Origin: Pterobdella sp. o SKG-2022 | Lineage: Eukaryota; Annelida; Clitellata; Hirudinida; Piscicolidae | Length of the DNA stretch: 64,000 nucleotides | Assembly: GCA_964035795.1 (NCBI GenBank) | Contig: OZ038322.1 | Span: forward strand, 14,144,711 to 14,208,710 | Reading direction: 5' to 3' | In this document: one piece after another, positions 1 through 12,172 of the stretch | Layout of the letters: each line of letters opens with the position of its first letter | Numbering within the stretch: the stretch's first letter is position 1 | The notes under the pieces: generated by a model | Told to the model about the DNA's origin: nothing | The model's input: the letters and a program-made list of their open reading frames with translations, nothing else | Database searches by the model: none | Position numbers and translations under genes: made by a program

Positions 1-523
1 AGAATGCGAGACAAAGGCAAACTAGCTCTCCGTTTGTCTACGTTTTGAAAGTTGTTAGATACTATGGAAGGCAGTTGTGATGTTGGTAAGCTGGACCTTC
101 TGGCCTCTGCACTGCTGTGGCAAGATGAGGTGATGGGATTGATGCATTTATGGCCGTTGAAATCTCCCATTAAAACTTCCACAGACTTCGATGGGTCGTG
201 GTTTTCCTTGTCTTCCAGAGGAGCAATTTTTGACCTACTTTTGGGAAACGAACACGATAGGCTTTTTTCTTTTTTTATAAAAAATGGGACACTGATGAGG
301 TTGCAACTCAGCTCCTCACAAGCATTCTTTTCATGGTCGTTTTCCAGGTCTAATATGGATATCAATGTTTTTTGAGATAGCTTCGTTTTCCCCTCACCAA
401 CCTCCAACTCCTTCCAAATGATCCGATTGGCGTTCAAGTTTTCTAGCATGACCTTACTTCTGCAAGTGGGAGAGAACTTGTTCCATTCTATGAACAATGG
501 CTCCACCACGTACGTCATGAACC
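1..523 (-). CDS. PDE7-like terminal exon, open at the window edge
   Basis: Begins GG|TTC after acceptor TTTCCAG and encodes [14 protein letters not shown], the last catalytic helices. A long hydrophilic tail of roughly 130 residues follows, with no stop before base 1. The tail contains ARRSSL and KRRASL, both PKA-type RRxS sites, and is longer than the short tails I recall for mammalian PDE7. The plus-strand ORF at 52-375 is only its antisense shadow. Confidence 0.9.
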
Positions 524-3500
524 CTGGAAAAGTTTCATGAGTTGTTTTTGCAAATTATTTTTGATAAAGAATTTCACACAATACGACAACGAGTATGTTA
601 TAATGACATAAACATGAATAGTTTTTAGGCCAAAAACGTTAATGGAAAACATTTGGAGTATACATAAAGAAATATAAAAACCATTCATCAAATCCCACAT
701 AAATAATAAGAACTCAAACCAGTTTGTATTTTTGCGCTAGTCGAATGCTCCCTGTCGTAAGCCTGTGTGAGAGGCAAGTTCAGGCTCTTTTCTTTATCTC
801 CTGCACGCAAAATGGTTTTAAAACTTTTATAATAATATTTTCACTAATAATTATATGAGTCTAGTGGTAGAAGGCTCAAAAACTGCAAGCCATTTGATAA
901 CACCTATTCTTTTTTTATAGTTTCCATTATTCTGATACACCCATTAATTGCTTATAACTCAAAATATTTTCTTGTAAAACCTCACAATAATTAGATTTTC
1001 ACCAAATTTTTTCATAACAGAACTTCAAAATATTATTCTTAAGATAAACAATTACTATTATCCTGCTACATCATCACTATTATGCAACAATACATTCTCA
1101 CCCTGGATAAAAAACTCCTCACACACCAAATGACTCCACATCTTGCTCAGCTTCCAAGAACGACAAGGATTGCATATGTCTGCGCATTTTAAGGTGATCT
1201 GGAAGCAGGGCAGGTGGTGGGGGTGAGGAAGGATAGTGGAAGAGTGGTTGAGAAATAGATGAAAAAAATATGATATAGAAGAGTATGAAACTGGAAGAGA
1301 TAAGAGTGAAAGAGGAAATAGATAAGCTTTTCCATCTTGTTCATGAATAATTATAAATGAAAAATTACATTTAAGAAACACGGTATACATGAAGAAATTC
1401 TCATACGTTAAAGTTAAATAGTGCAAGATGATAAAATAAAGTAAGGAAAAGAACAGAAAATCACGCTGGTAATTATATTTTTAAATGCCAGTCTTCTCAA
1501 CACATTAGATATAGATAGTTGTGTGCCTGATGCTGAGTTCCAACGCATATTGAAAAGCTTAGTATTAAAAAATGAAACTTTTGTAATTTTGTTTCATCGA
1601 ATACATTTACAAACAATGAAAAATTGCATATACGGACAATATGATAGAATGTTATAATTAATAAAAATGAAATAAAAACAGAAGAAAACAATAAAACAAG
1701 GTCATTTCTAGGTTCATATCCACCCAGAGAGTCCTAAGAACAAATAAATGAAACAAATAAAGCAAATATATACAGAATAAGACAAATTAAATAATTAATT
1801 AGACAAAAATTAGGCTTTGAAGGCATGGAAACACTTCCACACCTGGGAAGCGTGATCCATGTATGACTCATAACTGGAGCAGCAGCCACCAAAACGTAAA
1901 TTAAAATTTAAAAATGCTGGAAAAGTGTTTCACGTGACCTAAATACAAGTGTGGCGCTAATAATAGTAACAAGTTTCATTCATTTCTGTTGCTGTGAAGA
2001 GTTATTTTTGTGATTTTATGACTGAGTTTTGTGATGTGTGGAGACTGGCCTTTGGGCAAGATGCAAATGTTACGTTTGGCTTTGAATCTATTACGTTTTT
2101 CTACGCCAAATACCACTAAATGAAATATACGATAGAATTTAAGACATGCAAATGTCGGTCCTGGGCATGACGTTAAAAGGCACCTGTCTAAAGCAAGACA
2201 TTAAAAGGCATCTACGCCCTAGCGTTTAGGTCTGCTAGTTGGTGGGGCTGCTACCCTTTCAGGGTACAAATCTAAACGACCCTTTTCTGTCCTCCAGTAA
2301 TCCTTTGGGGTTACTCATTTTATTTTGTTCCAAGATAATTTTTTGGAGAACCCCACACAGACTGTTTCATCAGTCTGCTCTCATCAGGCTAGGTTTTTAG
2401 AACAAGTTCTTAATGTGCAAAGAAACATCCTAAGACCAACACTAACAGTCTGATGATAAAGATAGGGTACGTTCCTAACCTAAACGTCAGAACATGAGGG
2501 TAATAAAAAAAAACATGCAAATGTAAAAAATTTAGCTCTAAACCCACCAGTTTAAATGGAAATTCACGCCTACCTCAGTATTCAAAAAAAAACCAAACTA
2601 AGAAAAAAACAATATTATAAATTTTAGATCAAATCAATTCATATAGCGCTCATTCCACCTGTAGAATAAAGTCCTTGCCAGAGATGTCCGCCAAGTCGAG
2701 GTTTTTCGACTCGATTCGGTTCTGAGGTGTGTGGGTTGGATTTTAATGATTGCTCATTGTTTTTATGTATCAAGTAAAATGTAATGTATCAAGTAAAATG
2801 AATATTTATTAATGTGTGTATTATAATTTGTTTCAGTTATTTTGTTACATCGTTTCAGGAATAAATAGCTTTTAAGCGTAAGAAGGTGCGTGTGAAAGAT
2901 CTGGACTTGTCACGAGTGCAATATGGATGGGAAAACTCAGAAAATATACAAATAATAATGTTAATTTGAATGAAAAACTCATAAAAATTATAAGAGTAAT
3001 AATAATTATAATATCGGTGATAACAATAATTAAAACAAAAACAGTTAAAAAGTACTTTAATTTTATTTTCCATCAACGCAGAAATGAAATTTCAAAATAA
3101 AGAAAAACTTTTAAAGAGACTTCAAGAAAAAATGTGACTTGACTGCGTGAAGCCTGAATTTTGAGTTTCAAGTTACATGAAAAACTAGATACTGAAATTT
3201 TTAATAAAAAAACCGAAATAAGAACCAAAATTAGCGCATAAACTGAGATAGGCACAGCTGTGAAGCCAAAATAAAAAACAAGTTTTCATTCTGAAAAAAT
3301 TTATTGCAATATGAAATTATTGTGCTTAATTTTGTGCAAGGCTTTGGGCTGGTTCTCAACAAAGCTTTATGCTTTCAACACTCATTTACAGCTTTAGAGA
3401 CTTTTTGAATCATTAACTCTTAACCCCCATGACACCAACTTCAAACCCCCATCAAAACTAATTCAACTCCCATCACTCACTTCAAAATATCACCATAATT

Positions 3501-6500
3501 AAAATAATAATTTTTTTTATAAAATTGCTATCTCGTCCATTAGCACCTTAAATATCACCCCTCAGTAGCACTCAACAGCAAGTTTTGATGTGTAAAAAGC
3601 TACCCTTTATTTAAACTTTCTAGGTTTTTCATTCAATACTATCAAGTTTTTGTGTATTTTTACCTCAATTTTATGACTTTTCCTACGTCTGTTTTCTTTT
3701 GAAGTTTAAAATTCCCGAGAATAACTTCCTCTTTCCATTTAAACAATACAAAAATATTTTTTTTTTTTAAATTCATTTTTTTAGCAAAGATTATAAGTTG
3801 GTAAGTTTCTGAAAAAAAGATATGTATATTTATTTTTTCCAATTTTTTTTTTGTTATTCAAAAAAAGCAAGCATAAAAAATGTAATTTGAAGACCTGAAA
3901 CATTCATCTTCCAATTTTCAATGAAAAAGTCAACAAACTGCTCAAATATTTTTCTTCATTTTTCAAGTTCTTTAACAACTAAATTTTCAATTTAAAAAGT
4001 TTTTTTCCACAAAAAATAAAATTTTTATTTTTTACTTTTTACTTTTTCATCCCTAAACTGAAATTTATTTGAGGCTTCAAAGCCCTTTTTCAATTCAACC
4101 AAATTAGAAAAATATAAATAAAAAATAATATGACATAAATAGAAAAAAAATACATGAATAAAACCGAACACATATAAACATAAAACATCTGTACAAGAAT
4201 AAAAGACAACGCACACTTTTCATAAATAAAAATAAAACTATATAAATAACTTAGTTAAAAACACAATATATTATGCCACACAAAACTTCCCAAACTTAAA
4301 ATGCACAATACACTCATGAAATAAAGTGTAATCAGATCATTTTTACATGTTTTTTTATACGTAAAATTATAATGTAGATAAATAACTTACAAATAAACTT
4401 TTTGTTTTTACTTTTATTCGAGTAAATCAAATTAGTTTGCATATATTTTCAATGTTGTTATTATTATTATTTGTTTATCGTTTTTTTAGTATCTAATCAA
4501 GTAGCTAATCACAGACACAAACAAAAACGTAAAGCTTTGTAAATACAGTATCAAATGAAAAATAACAGAATCCATAAATCTCCGAAATCCGGATTTTTGA
4601 AAGGCATCAAGTAACAAAACAACATTTTGCTTTATGTTATCATATTGTTATGAAGTTAGTATTCCAACTACATAAAAACAAAACTACCTTGAAAGTGTCG
4701 AGGATCTGATGTTGTTTGGTGATGTCGGTAGCCAAAATCATCAACCTCACTAAGTAGGTCAAGCGTTTCCTATGGGGGTTCATTAAAATTACACCGTAGT
4801 GACGCTTTGCTTTCAGTTGCTGAGTCATTAAACGGCAGATGCCTTTTAGAAGCGAGCCTTTATGTGGCGTCGAAAAGTCACGTTTTGAAATCTTTTCAGA
4901 CAACATGAAAAACATGAAACACACATAGTAAAACTATTCTCATACTCTAATCATTTAAACTCGGATTCATTTTATATGTTTATAGGACTATTTTTTAAAT
5001 ATACATCCTCCTTCTGAAACTTTTGCAATTAACTAAAAGCTCACTAGACACCAACTAGTGAAGGTTTAGTGGTGCCAACGTGGAGAGTTTGAAACTCACA
5101 TTTTAAACGTAGCAATCACCTACCATTGGTTAGCGTTGAGATGGTGGAAGAGTTTTGATTGGTGCAGGATGCTCAAGGCCCCTCTCCAGTGGTGGTTTTC
5201 TAACACAGACACGCCCTGTAATTGGTTAAAAATTAATTTTTCCAAAAAAAGATTTACATAGGTAAAAAATTAAATTATTAAAATCTATGGTTTTGAAATT
5301 AGATTTGAAGTACTAAAATTTGATTTTCATGTTTTATATTTCTCAAAATAGATTTGCATAATTTTTAAAGTCAAATGTTCTCAAATAAATGTAGTTTGAA
5401 AAAGTTTCAAGTTGTTTGTTAACAAAACTATTTTGTTTATAGCCTCTTCATCGTCATTATAATCGCCACCATCATCATCACTATTTAAAAGTGTCTTCAT
5501 ATGGAAACTGAGTGTTTAAGTCTAAACGAGAGTTGAACCACAAACTTTACATAGATACCTTGTTTACAGATCACACCAAATAATTTCTTATTCCATTATA
5601 AGCCCGTAGTTTAGAGTTCACAAAATTACCATGCATTCCCATTGGTATTGATGGTGGGATAATGCATTTGTTCCCTGTGACGTAGGAGATATATAAACTA
5701 AACAAAAAAATATATATATATAAACTGGTGTCAGCTGCAAAACTGTCCTTTCCTGATGATAATGATTCCACCATATCAAGATGTTTTGATTGTTTCGAAG
5801 CTAAATAAATTGCCATCATTAACAACACCATTTGTGTTTTATTTAACAAACACATGTTGTATCGAGAATGTAGATGTGAGGTTGAATTGGATATCCTGGC
5901 TGTCTTGATATGATGCTAGCAAGCCTATGTTGAGAAATTATTGAGCAATAAAAAGTTTAATAAAAGTAGTCGTGTATGGCAAAAGAAAAAAAACTTTAAT
6001 TCAAAAATCTTTATTGCAGTTTGCTGTCGTGAAGTCCACTAACTGCTGTCGTTCCATGGTAGTTCCCGGTTTTATTTTGTTCAAGTCATTTTCAGTTTCA
6101 ATTTTTGATTAATTATAAAAGTTCAGTAACAAGAGTTGAAGCTTACATTTTTAAAACTATGATGTAATTGTGTTATTTTGATAGAAAATTTTAGGAAATC
6201 AAGAAGGAAAAAAGTTAATGAAAGCTTTGTAAAAAACAAGAGATGTATCTAAAATAGCAAAAAATGAAATTAGACTACATTCCAAACTTATTTTAGTTAC
6301 AAATTATTTTATAAAAATCAATTTCTGTTTAAAGCAGCTCTTTCTCCAGAATTATTCTATTCATTTTAAATTTTATATCATATTCATTCATTCGAAAATT
6401 TAATATTTAAATTTTATTTATTTTTTAATTTTCAATTTTTGTTTTATTTTTCGTAAAAGTCGAAAAATGATTTTATTAGTTCAGATAAATCATTTTTTCT

Positions 6501-9500
6501 CACTCTCACCTCACATAAAAAAGGCATTTATGTTGATATTTAAAAATTTCATTCAAAGCTTTTCGTTATTTTGAATTAAAAATAATTTTCATTTTCAATA
6601 TTTCAAAATTAAATAGAAAACACAAGCAGAGAAGCCTGAGTTTGTGTGAATTACACGCCAGACCATTATACTTTCCCAGCCTCCACAAATCATTTTTGAA
6701 CCACATAGTCCCACATCTCATAACTCCTTTAACCTCTAACTTTCAAGGCTCCAAATTTTTTTCATTATAAAAAACTTTCAAGTCATTACCTCCTAACATC
6801 AATTTTTCTACCTTATGATTTTCTAACCCCTCCATTTCACTCAATTTCTTTATTGATCTAACTTATGTTGCACATTTTTTCTTTTCTTCATCTTACCTTT
6901 TCCTTCCCTATTCACTCCATCTTTTCTCACCATTTATACATTTTTTATCACACTTCCCCCATTCCTTTCAAACTGCCTTTCTTAATTTCCCCTTTCCCTA
7001 ATCCTCCTCCTCTCTATCCCCTTATCTCCCCTATCCACCTCCAACCTCATAAAGTTGAACCAGATGATGATTGGAAGAGATAAGGAATGCCTGGTTGACT
7101 CCAGGGTGATCGAGGTCGTGACAAGCTGCTGCAAGAATAGCCGCCATTTTTTCCAAAGAAGACAAGTGACCACATACCTGAAATGCAAATGTAAGTGGAG
7201 GTTGGAGTGAATGGAGGAGAATAAATGGAAGTATGTAAGTAAAATTGAAATTGAGAATGGGTGGAAGTGAAATGAGTATGAGTGGGGGAAAAGATGGGGA
7301 TGGGTGCTGTTAAGATGAAAAAATGAAGATTAGAGATGCAAAAGCATAAATGACACGTGTGTTAATTTTTTGGTTCTCATGGCACTTCACGACTGACAAT
7401 TCCAAAAAAAAAAACTAATGTATGAGATTAAATATTAATAATTTCATCTGAGTTTATGAAGTTTTGAGGCGTGCAACGGGGGCTGGAAAGTCGTGGGAAG
7501 CAGATGCAAATGGCTGATAAGGGTGGATTAATGTTTAAAAGCGGAATTAAATTTTTTTAGATGTTATCTAGCCAGACTAATGCAGAGACTTAAAATTGGA
7601 AAGCAATATCTTAAAATTGTAAAAATACAAAATTTAGTAAAAGATTATCCATAAAAAATACAAATAAATAATGAAAATATTGATAAATAATTAATCGAAG
7701 CAATAAAGCACGATTGAAAAGAAGCAGAATTTTGTCGTGACGAGAAATGAAAAACGCATCAAATTTCATGACAACGAACTCTAATTGAATTGGGTCTTTT
7801 GGAAAAAATCCAAAAAAGTTTCAGTTGTAAAAAAGATAAAAACAGCTGATGTTACGGTAATATTTATACTGTTATCACCCAGATAAAACTTGAAATTCTC
7901 AAGTTGCATACATGTTCTGTCAGTATTTTTCACAAAAACATAATATTTGAAAAAACAAACTTTCAAATTAGATTATTTTAAAAATTAGATTACTTTAAAA
8001 AAATTTTTTTTCAGTATTTTGATTATAGATTTAGCAATATATTCACTGTAAGGAAATCGAATTATTTTTTACACAAGTAAAACGAGAAATAAAAGATAAT
8101 AAACTTGATTATTTTTCAAATTAGCTTTCTAAACAAAACCTTTGAAGCTGAATTTTAAGTTTAAAATAAAATCTCAATCACAAAAACCAAATCCTCAACA
8201 AATCAATTCATTAAACCGCCACACACTCAAAATACACAACCCACCCACCCACTTACTCAGCTTACGCACACCAGCACCACCCATCACTTACCACACTACA
8301 TCAAAATCAACCTCTTCACCAAAATCACTCAAACCATACTAAAACCCTCCACCACGTCATTCCACACTTCCATCCCATCCAACCAACATCACCACCACCA
8401 CTCAACTCTCACACGCCAGCCAAACCACCTCACGCCATCCGACCCAAACACACCACATCATCTCCACACAAACCCACTTTTTTATCGATGATGTTACAAT
8501 GAATGGCTTGCACAACATCAGCTGCATGCAGAGAGTTGTGATAGGGATTTGAGCCACTGTAGCCTTCCTCTATCAGGTCTGTGACCAAAGTTTGTTTGAT
8601 ATTTTTATTTTTTCATTGTTTCCATAAGATATTTTATTTCATTAAATAAGTTTTTTCAATATTTCTTAATTCATTCACTTTGTAAATCCCAAGAACCAAA
8701 CCACCAATGTACGTGAGTTGTGATTCATAACTAAAAACACACGGGTATTAACAACAAGCGCCTCAGCTGCTGTTTTGTAACTGATCGCCCATAAAAACAC
8801 AACAAAACAGAATAAAATTGTGATAAAAATAAAAGCTACAATGTAACGATATTGATTGTACTCAGCTATTTTTAGCTTTACGAGGGTGCGATTTGTAAAA
8901 TATTGTTTTGATTCAGAACAAAATCAATTCATGCCAGAAATTATTTATAAAACATTTTTTAATCTATTTTTAAACCGAACCGCTATTTTTAGATTCTAAT
9001 TTTAAACTTGTAGAAATCTAAATGTATTTTGTTGAAGAACTATAATTTTGAGATGAGTTGCATCATTATAGTTGGCTTTTTCAAATGATACATTTGAAGA
9101 TAAAATTGAAGCTTCCGAAAACCCTTAATTAGCCTTACAACACTGTTATTATTTATTTTTATAATAATTCGTATCCTTCTCATCATTATTTTGCTAATTT
9201 TTATCAATACCTTTTCTAGTATTCATCTTAATGGTATCTATCCTTATCATCAATATTCTTTTCTATTGTTACTCCTCCCCAACTAACTGAGCGTATGTAG
9301 GAACTTAAGAGGGTCAAGGTTGAAGGTGGTGAAGAAGTCATGTTCGTTAAACAAGTGGGTCAGCAGGTGGAAGAAGGTTCGGCCTGTGTTGGGTAGTGTG
9401 GGGTAGAAAAATAATGTGGTATGATGTGGGGTGGTGGTAGTTAAATGGTGTAGTGTGAGTATGTAAGGATAATGAAATGATGGCAGTGTAATGGTGGGTG

Positions 9501-12003
9501 GTGGGGGTGTAGTTGTGTTGAAAGGCGTAGAGAAATTTGTTTTTTGGTCTTTTGCTTTTATTTTGTTTAATACATTTAAGTTTAAGTGTATAAAAAAATG
9601 AAAAAAAAATGATAATGATAGAGAGCAAAAATATTTTCGGTAACTTTTTAAACTTAAAAAATTAGAAAAATTATCCATTATTCAAGGTTTTGAAATATTT
9701 ACTTATTTTGTTCATGAAAACTACAAAAAACAAATTTCTCATAAGTATTGAAAAAAAATTTTGAAAGAAAAAATTAAGGCTATTAAAAACTTAAATATTT
9801 GAAAAAGCTGAGGAAATAAATAACTTTGAATAATTAATCAACAAAAAATCTTTTTTGACTATTTTGAGCTTCTAGGTTCCTAAAACTAATTTATTTTTTT
9901 TTTCTTTTTCATTTTTTTTATTAATGAATTATTTTCAATCTATTTATTATGTTTTCCTCTGATCAGGTTAAAAATGAAGACAGTATTATGACTGTATTGG
10001 CTTTTCTTCATTGCTGTTTCAATGCTATTTTTCATTGATTTCATGTGGTTTTTTATCAATTTTTAAAAGATTTTACATTTTTTTTTATTGTTTCTGGTTT
10101 TTTTTTTTATTTCAAAAATTTTCAAATTGGTATAGCAATTACTTTTTATTCATCTAAAAGTTATTCATTAAAAAATCCAGTACAGTTGCAAATTTCATTC
10201 TTCACAAAAACTCAAAACATCATTGTGATCAGTTGCCCAGAGGAGTTTTGACGGGGTCCTTTCATTTTTATTTTATTTCGAGTGCTATCCCATTAATCCA
10301 AAAAATTGTGGATTTTTAATTAACTTTAAAAACTACTGAAAAATCTTGTAGGTTCTAATGAATGAATGTGAAGATTATAAACACACATGGTTGAACAAAC
10401 AAAAATTACCAGAATCAGACCAAAATGGATTAGTTGATTAAAACGAAAAAATATTTGAATAATATCACATAATGTAATGTCATTAGAATACCAACATAAA
10501 AAGTATGAAATATTTAGAGGTGGGAAATGGAAGTTTATGCCTTTTTTTATTGCTTAGCACCAGAACTATAGAGGCAAAAATAATATTCTCGATAATTAAA
10601 ACAAAGTAATAAAAAAAATAAAAATATTTGTAATAATAAAAAATATTAATAATAAAAAAAATGATCTTGAAAAGCTTTGATAACAATATTAAAAAAACAT
10701 CAAATAATTATTATCATGTATATTAAACGTAAATAATAAATTCATGAAAACAACTAATTCAAAATCAACAAAAAAATAATAATAATAAAAATTTTAAAAA
10801 ATAATTAATAAAAAAATAAGAATAAATTATAAAAAAATAAATAATTATAAAAATAATCTATGATACCGTTGGTGAGCCAGTCGAAAATGAAAATGTTGAA
10901 AGACCATTTGCCTGATTGTCGCAACAATTTCTGTTGTTGTGGAGTGTTGTTTGTTGTTGTGAGATGTTGTTCGTTGTTGTAGATTGTTTTGAAATTTTTA
11001 TCAATGTATTTTAGATGATAGAAGTGGCTGTTGGATAATTGTGGAGGGTTTGATGGGTGTTTGTGTAGTGGTAGTAGTTGTTCTGTAATATGTACAATAA
11101 TAATAACAATTATTATTATTAGTAGTAGTAAAAGTAGTAGGAGTATTATTATTATTATTAGTAGTAGTAGTAGAAGTAGTAGAAGTAGTAGCAGTAATAG
11201 TAGTAGTAGTAGTAGAAGTAGTAGTAGTAGCAATGATGAGTAGTGATGTTTGTGGTGGTAGCAAAGTGATTGTGCGCTTGATGGGTTGTTATTTCAGAGC
11301 AATAACAATGCTGGAGAGTGAGAGTAATTCTAATGTAATTACTGCAGTTTGCTTTGGTGATTAATTTTTCATTAATGCGATTATAGACTGAGAATTCTTT
11401 CAATTTTTTAATAAAATTGTTGGTTGTTTTCATTCGAAGTTATCAAAAAAAATTTTAACTTTCTTTTGTTAAGTTATTTCTGTTAAGATATTTGAATTTG
11501 ATTTATTTGATAAAAGTTTCTTGAATTGATTTCAAAAAATTTAAATTTTATCTCGAAAAAAGATAGTTCTGAAAAAAAATTGCCAGCATTACATGGCTAC
11601 TAAGCTGATGGAAATTTCAAAATATACCATAAACTCCATTTTTAAATGTTCATTTTCAAAACCAGATGAACATTCTCACAATGTTAAGGTGAAAATAGTT
11701 TGTTTTCATGATGATTTGCATTTTGATTGTGCATTCAATGGATGCAACAAAACAGACATGGAATGTCTTAAAATAAACTCCATTCCCTCAAAAACTTCAA
11801 ATTTTGTTTCACAAGAATCTATAACAAATATTCCACATAGAAAAAATAATCGATTCATCTGACCTTGGCTTGCGAGAAGTATTGCAGGTCGAGGAAGGGT
11901 GACGAGAGAGGGGAAAAAGTCAAATTAAGAAAGTCCACAGATTCAACCAATGAAAATCGTCGAATGACTTTCTTTTTGACCAATGGCCGTCCAGCAAACA
12001 CTA
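1..12003 (-). CDS. PDE7-like 3',5'-cyclic nucleotide phosphodiesterase, multi-exon, both ends incomplete
   Basis: Hydrolyses cyclic nucleotides to 5'-monophosphates; by family resemblance to PDE7 the likely substrate is cAMP. Eleven exons in transcript order: 12003-11864, 10930-10867, 9383-9288, 8578-8478, 7177-7046, 5215-5124, 4769-4688, 2721-2659, 1198-1102, 800-720 and 523-1. Every intron is GT-AG and every junction keeps phase, giving about 490 residues. Catalytic landmarks appear in the right order: [18 protein letters not shown] (proton-donor His), HDLDHPG (metal-binding His/Asp), [19 protein letters not shown] (metal-binding Asp), the purine-clamping Gln in IQTGFM, and VEPLF. The domain is complete, so the enzyme is probably active. 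The upstream exons with the start codon were not found, and the last exon is still open at base 1. Introns are 196-1966 bases. Assignment to PDE7 over other families rests on recalled similarity around CADICNPCR and GFMTY-VEPLF. Confidence 0.93.
720..800 (-). CDS. PDE7-like exon: pre-Gln linker
   Basis: An 81-base exon encoding [20 protein letters not shown] and SAKIQT. The Gln of IQT, two residues before GFMTY, is the invariant purine-binding glutamine. Acceptor CGTGCAG and donor ACTG|GTTTGA. Split Gly codons join cleanly on both sides. Confidence 0.88.
1102..1198 (-). CDS. PDE7-like exon: [10 protein letters not shown] metal-binding Asp
   Basis: Encodes [20 protein letters not shown], then [12 protein letters not shown] and one base of Gly. 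The Asp in CADI completes the metal site. The CNPCR and EEFF-x-QG stretches are closest to PDE7 among families I can recall. Acceptor TTCCAG with a C/T tract and donor CAGG|GTGAGA. Confidence 0.94.
2223..2486. repeat. Possible small terminal-inverted-repeat element
   Basis: CGTTTAGGT at 2223-2231 is exactly inverted as ACCTAAACG at 2478-2486. The interior has higher GC than its surroundings and contains a 7-bp perfect stem (cagactg/cagtctg, 2358-2377). It lies in a PDE intron. No convincing target-site duplication is visible, so this could be chance or part of a larger dispersed repeat. Confidence 0.3.
2659..2721 (-). CDS. PDE7-like exon: short linker exon before the CADICNP exon
   Basis: A 21-codon exon, phase 0 at both ends, encoding [20 protein letters not shown] and Q. 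Acceptor ACCTCAG and donor CTACAG|GTGGAA. It supplies the leucine/aspartate stretch and the terminal Gln that precede ALKCADICN in PDE7 proteins. Without it the catalytic domain would lack a helix. Confidence 0.87.
4688..4769 (-). CDS. PDE7-like exon: LILATDI-type motif
   Basis: Encodes [20 protein letters not shown] and QILDTFK. ATDI is the conserved Thr-Asp segment of the PDE catalytic core. Acceptor CCATAG and donor TTCAAG|GTAGTT. The open frame extends 5' of this exon, but that part has no PDE similarity. Confidence 0.91.
5124..5215 (-). CDS. PDE7-like exon: SVLENHHW motif
   Basis: Encodes [20 protein letters not shown] and [10 protein letters not shown] plus two bases of a Trp codon. 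ENHHW follows the HD motif in all class I PDEs. Acceptor ATTACAG and donor AATG|GTAGGT. The split codon TG+G with the next exon gives Trp. Confidence 0.93.
7046..7177 (-). CDS. PDE7-like exon: metal-binding HD motif
   Basis: Encodes [20 protein letters not shown] followed by [20 protein letters not shown] and QLYE. HDLDHPG is the HD-type metal site that coordinates the catalytic zinc and magnesium in class I phosphodiesterases. Acceptor GCATTTCAG with a pyrimidine-rich lead and donor TATGAG|GTTGGA. Phase is 0 at both ends and the length is 44 codons. Confidence 0.94.
8478..8578 (-). CDS. PDE7-like exon: catalytic His motif [11 protein letters not shown]
   Basis: Encodes [20 protein letters not shown] then [18 protein letters not shown]-x-x-HAADV is the signature holding the proton-donor histidine and the first helix of the PDE active site. 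Acceptor GTCACAG and donor AAAAAA|GTGGGT. Phase agrees with both neighbours. Confidence 0.92.
9288..9383 (-). CDS. PDE7-like exon: helical subdomain (HLFNEHDFF)
   Basis: Encodes [20 protein letters not shown] and [11 protein letters not shown], matching the PDE segment usually written as HLF-x-x-H...F.ld...L..FL. Donor CTCA|GTTAGT and acceptor AACACAG. The exon sits inside a longer open frame whose N-terminal part is Pro/Thr/His low complexity and is intronic. Confidence 0.87.
10867..10930 (-). CDS. PDE7-like exon: start of the catalytic domain (KWSFNIF)
   Basis: Encodes [19 protein letters not shown] then TN and the first base of a Gly codon. Acceptor CAACAG and donor AACG|GTATCA. The start chosen keeps phase 0 with the upstream exon. 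A closer AG at 10912 would break that frame. The W-x-F-(D/N)-I-F motif is the usual beginning of the PDE7 catalytic fold. Confidence 0.87.
11095..11240. repeat. Imperfect trinucleotide (TAG/ATT) microsatellite
   Basis: Runs of agt/tag with aga, agc and att variants fill this intron segment of the PDE7-like gene. They generate long artificial Leu, Ser and Thr homopolymer frames on both strands, which are not genes. Confidence 0.9.
11864..12003 (-). CDS. PDE7-like exon: N-terminal region with a PKA-type site
   Basis: Acceptor TTACAG and donor AAG|GTCAGA. The exon begins with the last two bases of a codon, so an earlier coding exon must exist. It encodes a basic stretch [11 protein letters not shown] followed by a hydrophobic and Ser-rich linker. 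RRFS fits the PKA consensus RRxS. This is the most 5' exon I could place. It lies before the catalytic domain, where mammalian PDE7A carries RRGAI repeats (recalled). Confidence 0.72.
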
Positions 12004-12109
12004 CTGTAATGTGCATAAAATCAAATTTTCAATAATTTAAAATTTTACTGAAATAAATAAACGCGATGAACGAAGAAACAGGAATTAAAAAGAAAAAACC
12101 GCAAGGATA

Positions 12110-12172
12110 TGGGGCCATACATTCGAATTAGCTGCCCTGGTTTGCGGCCTTTCTCGATTGGCGTTGAATATG
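12110..12172 (+). CDS. Candidate first coding exon, unrecognised
   Basis: An ATG in strong context (GATATGG) opens MGPYIRISCPGLRPFSIGVE and Y, then the near-perfect donor TATG|GTAAGT. The patch is richer in GC than its surroundings. It lies about 100 bases upstream (in PDE orientation) of the most 5' PDE exon and on the other strand. I find no partner exon. It could be an unrelated first exon or chance. Confidence 0.22.

Noticed and set aside
52..375. Plus-strand ORF of 107 codons
   Set aside because: It is antisense to the terminal exon of the PDE7-like gene, whose reading has recognisable catalytic motifs.
2340..2410. Hammerhead-ribozyme-like words on the minus strand (CTGATGAG ... GAAAC)
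   Set aside because: The segment between the core boxes does not form stem II, and the base at the cleavage position would be G. A simple hairpin explains the sequence.
6865..7083. Plus-strand ORF rich in Pro, Ser, His and Phe
   Set aside because: C/T-rich low-complexity reading, partly antisense to the PDE exon with the HDLDHPG motif.
10805..11433. Overlapping poly-Leu, poly-Thr and poly-Ser frames
   Set aside because: Generated by the TAG/ATT microsatellite; only the small KWSFNIF exon at 10867-10930 is real.
11593..11862. 89-codon ATG ORF in a PDE intron
   Set aside because: AT-rich composition, no motif, and it ends at the border of a confirmed exon on the other strand; likely chance.
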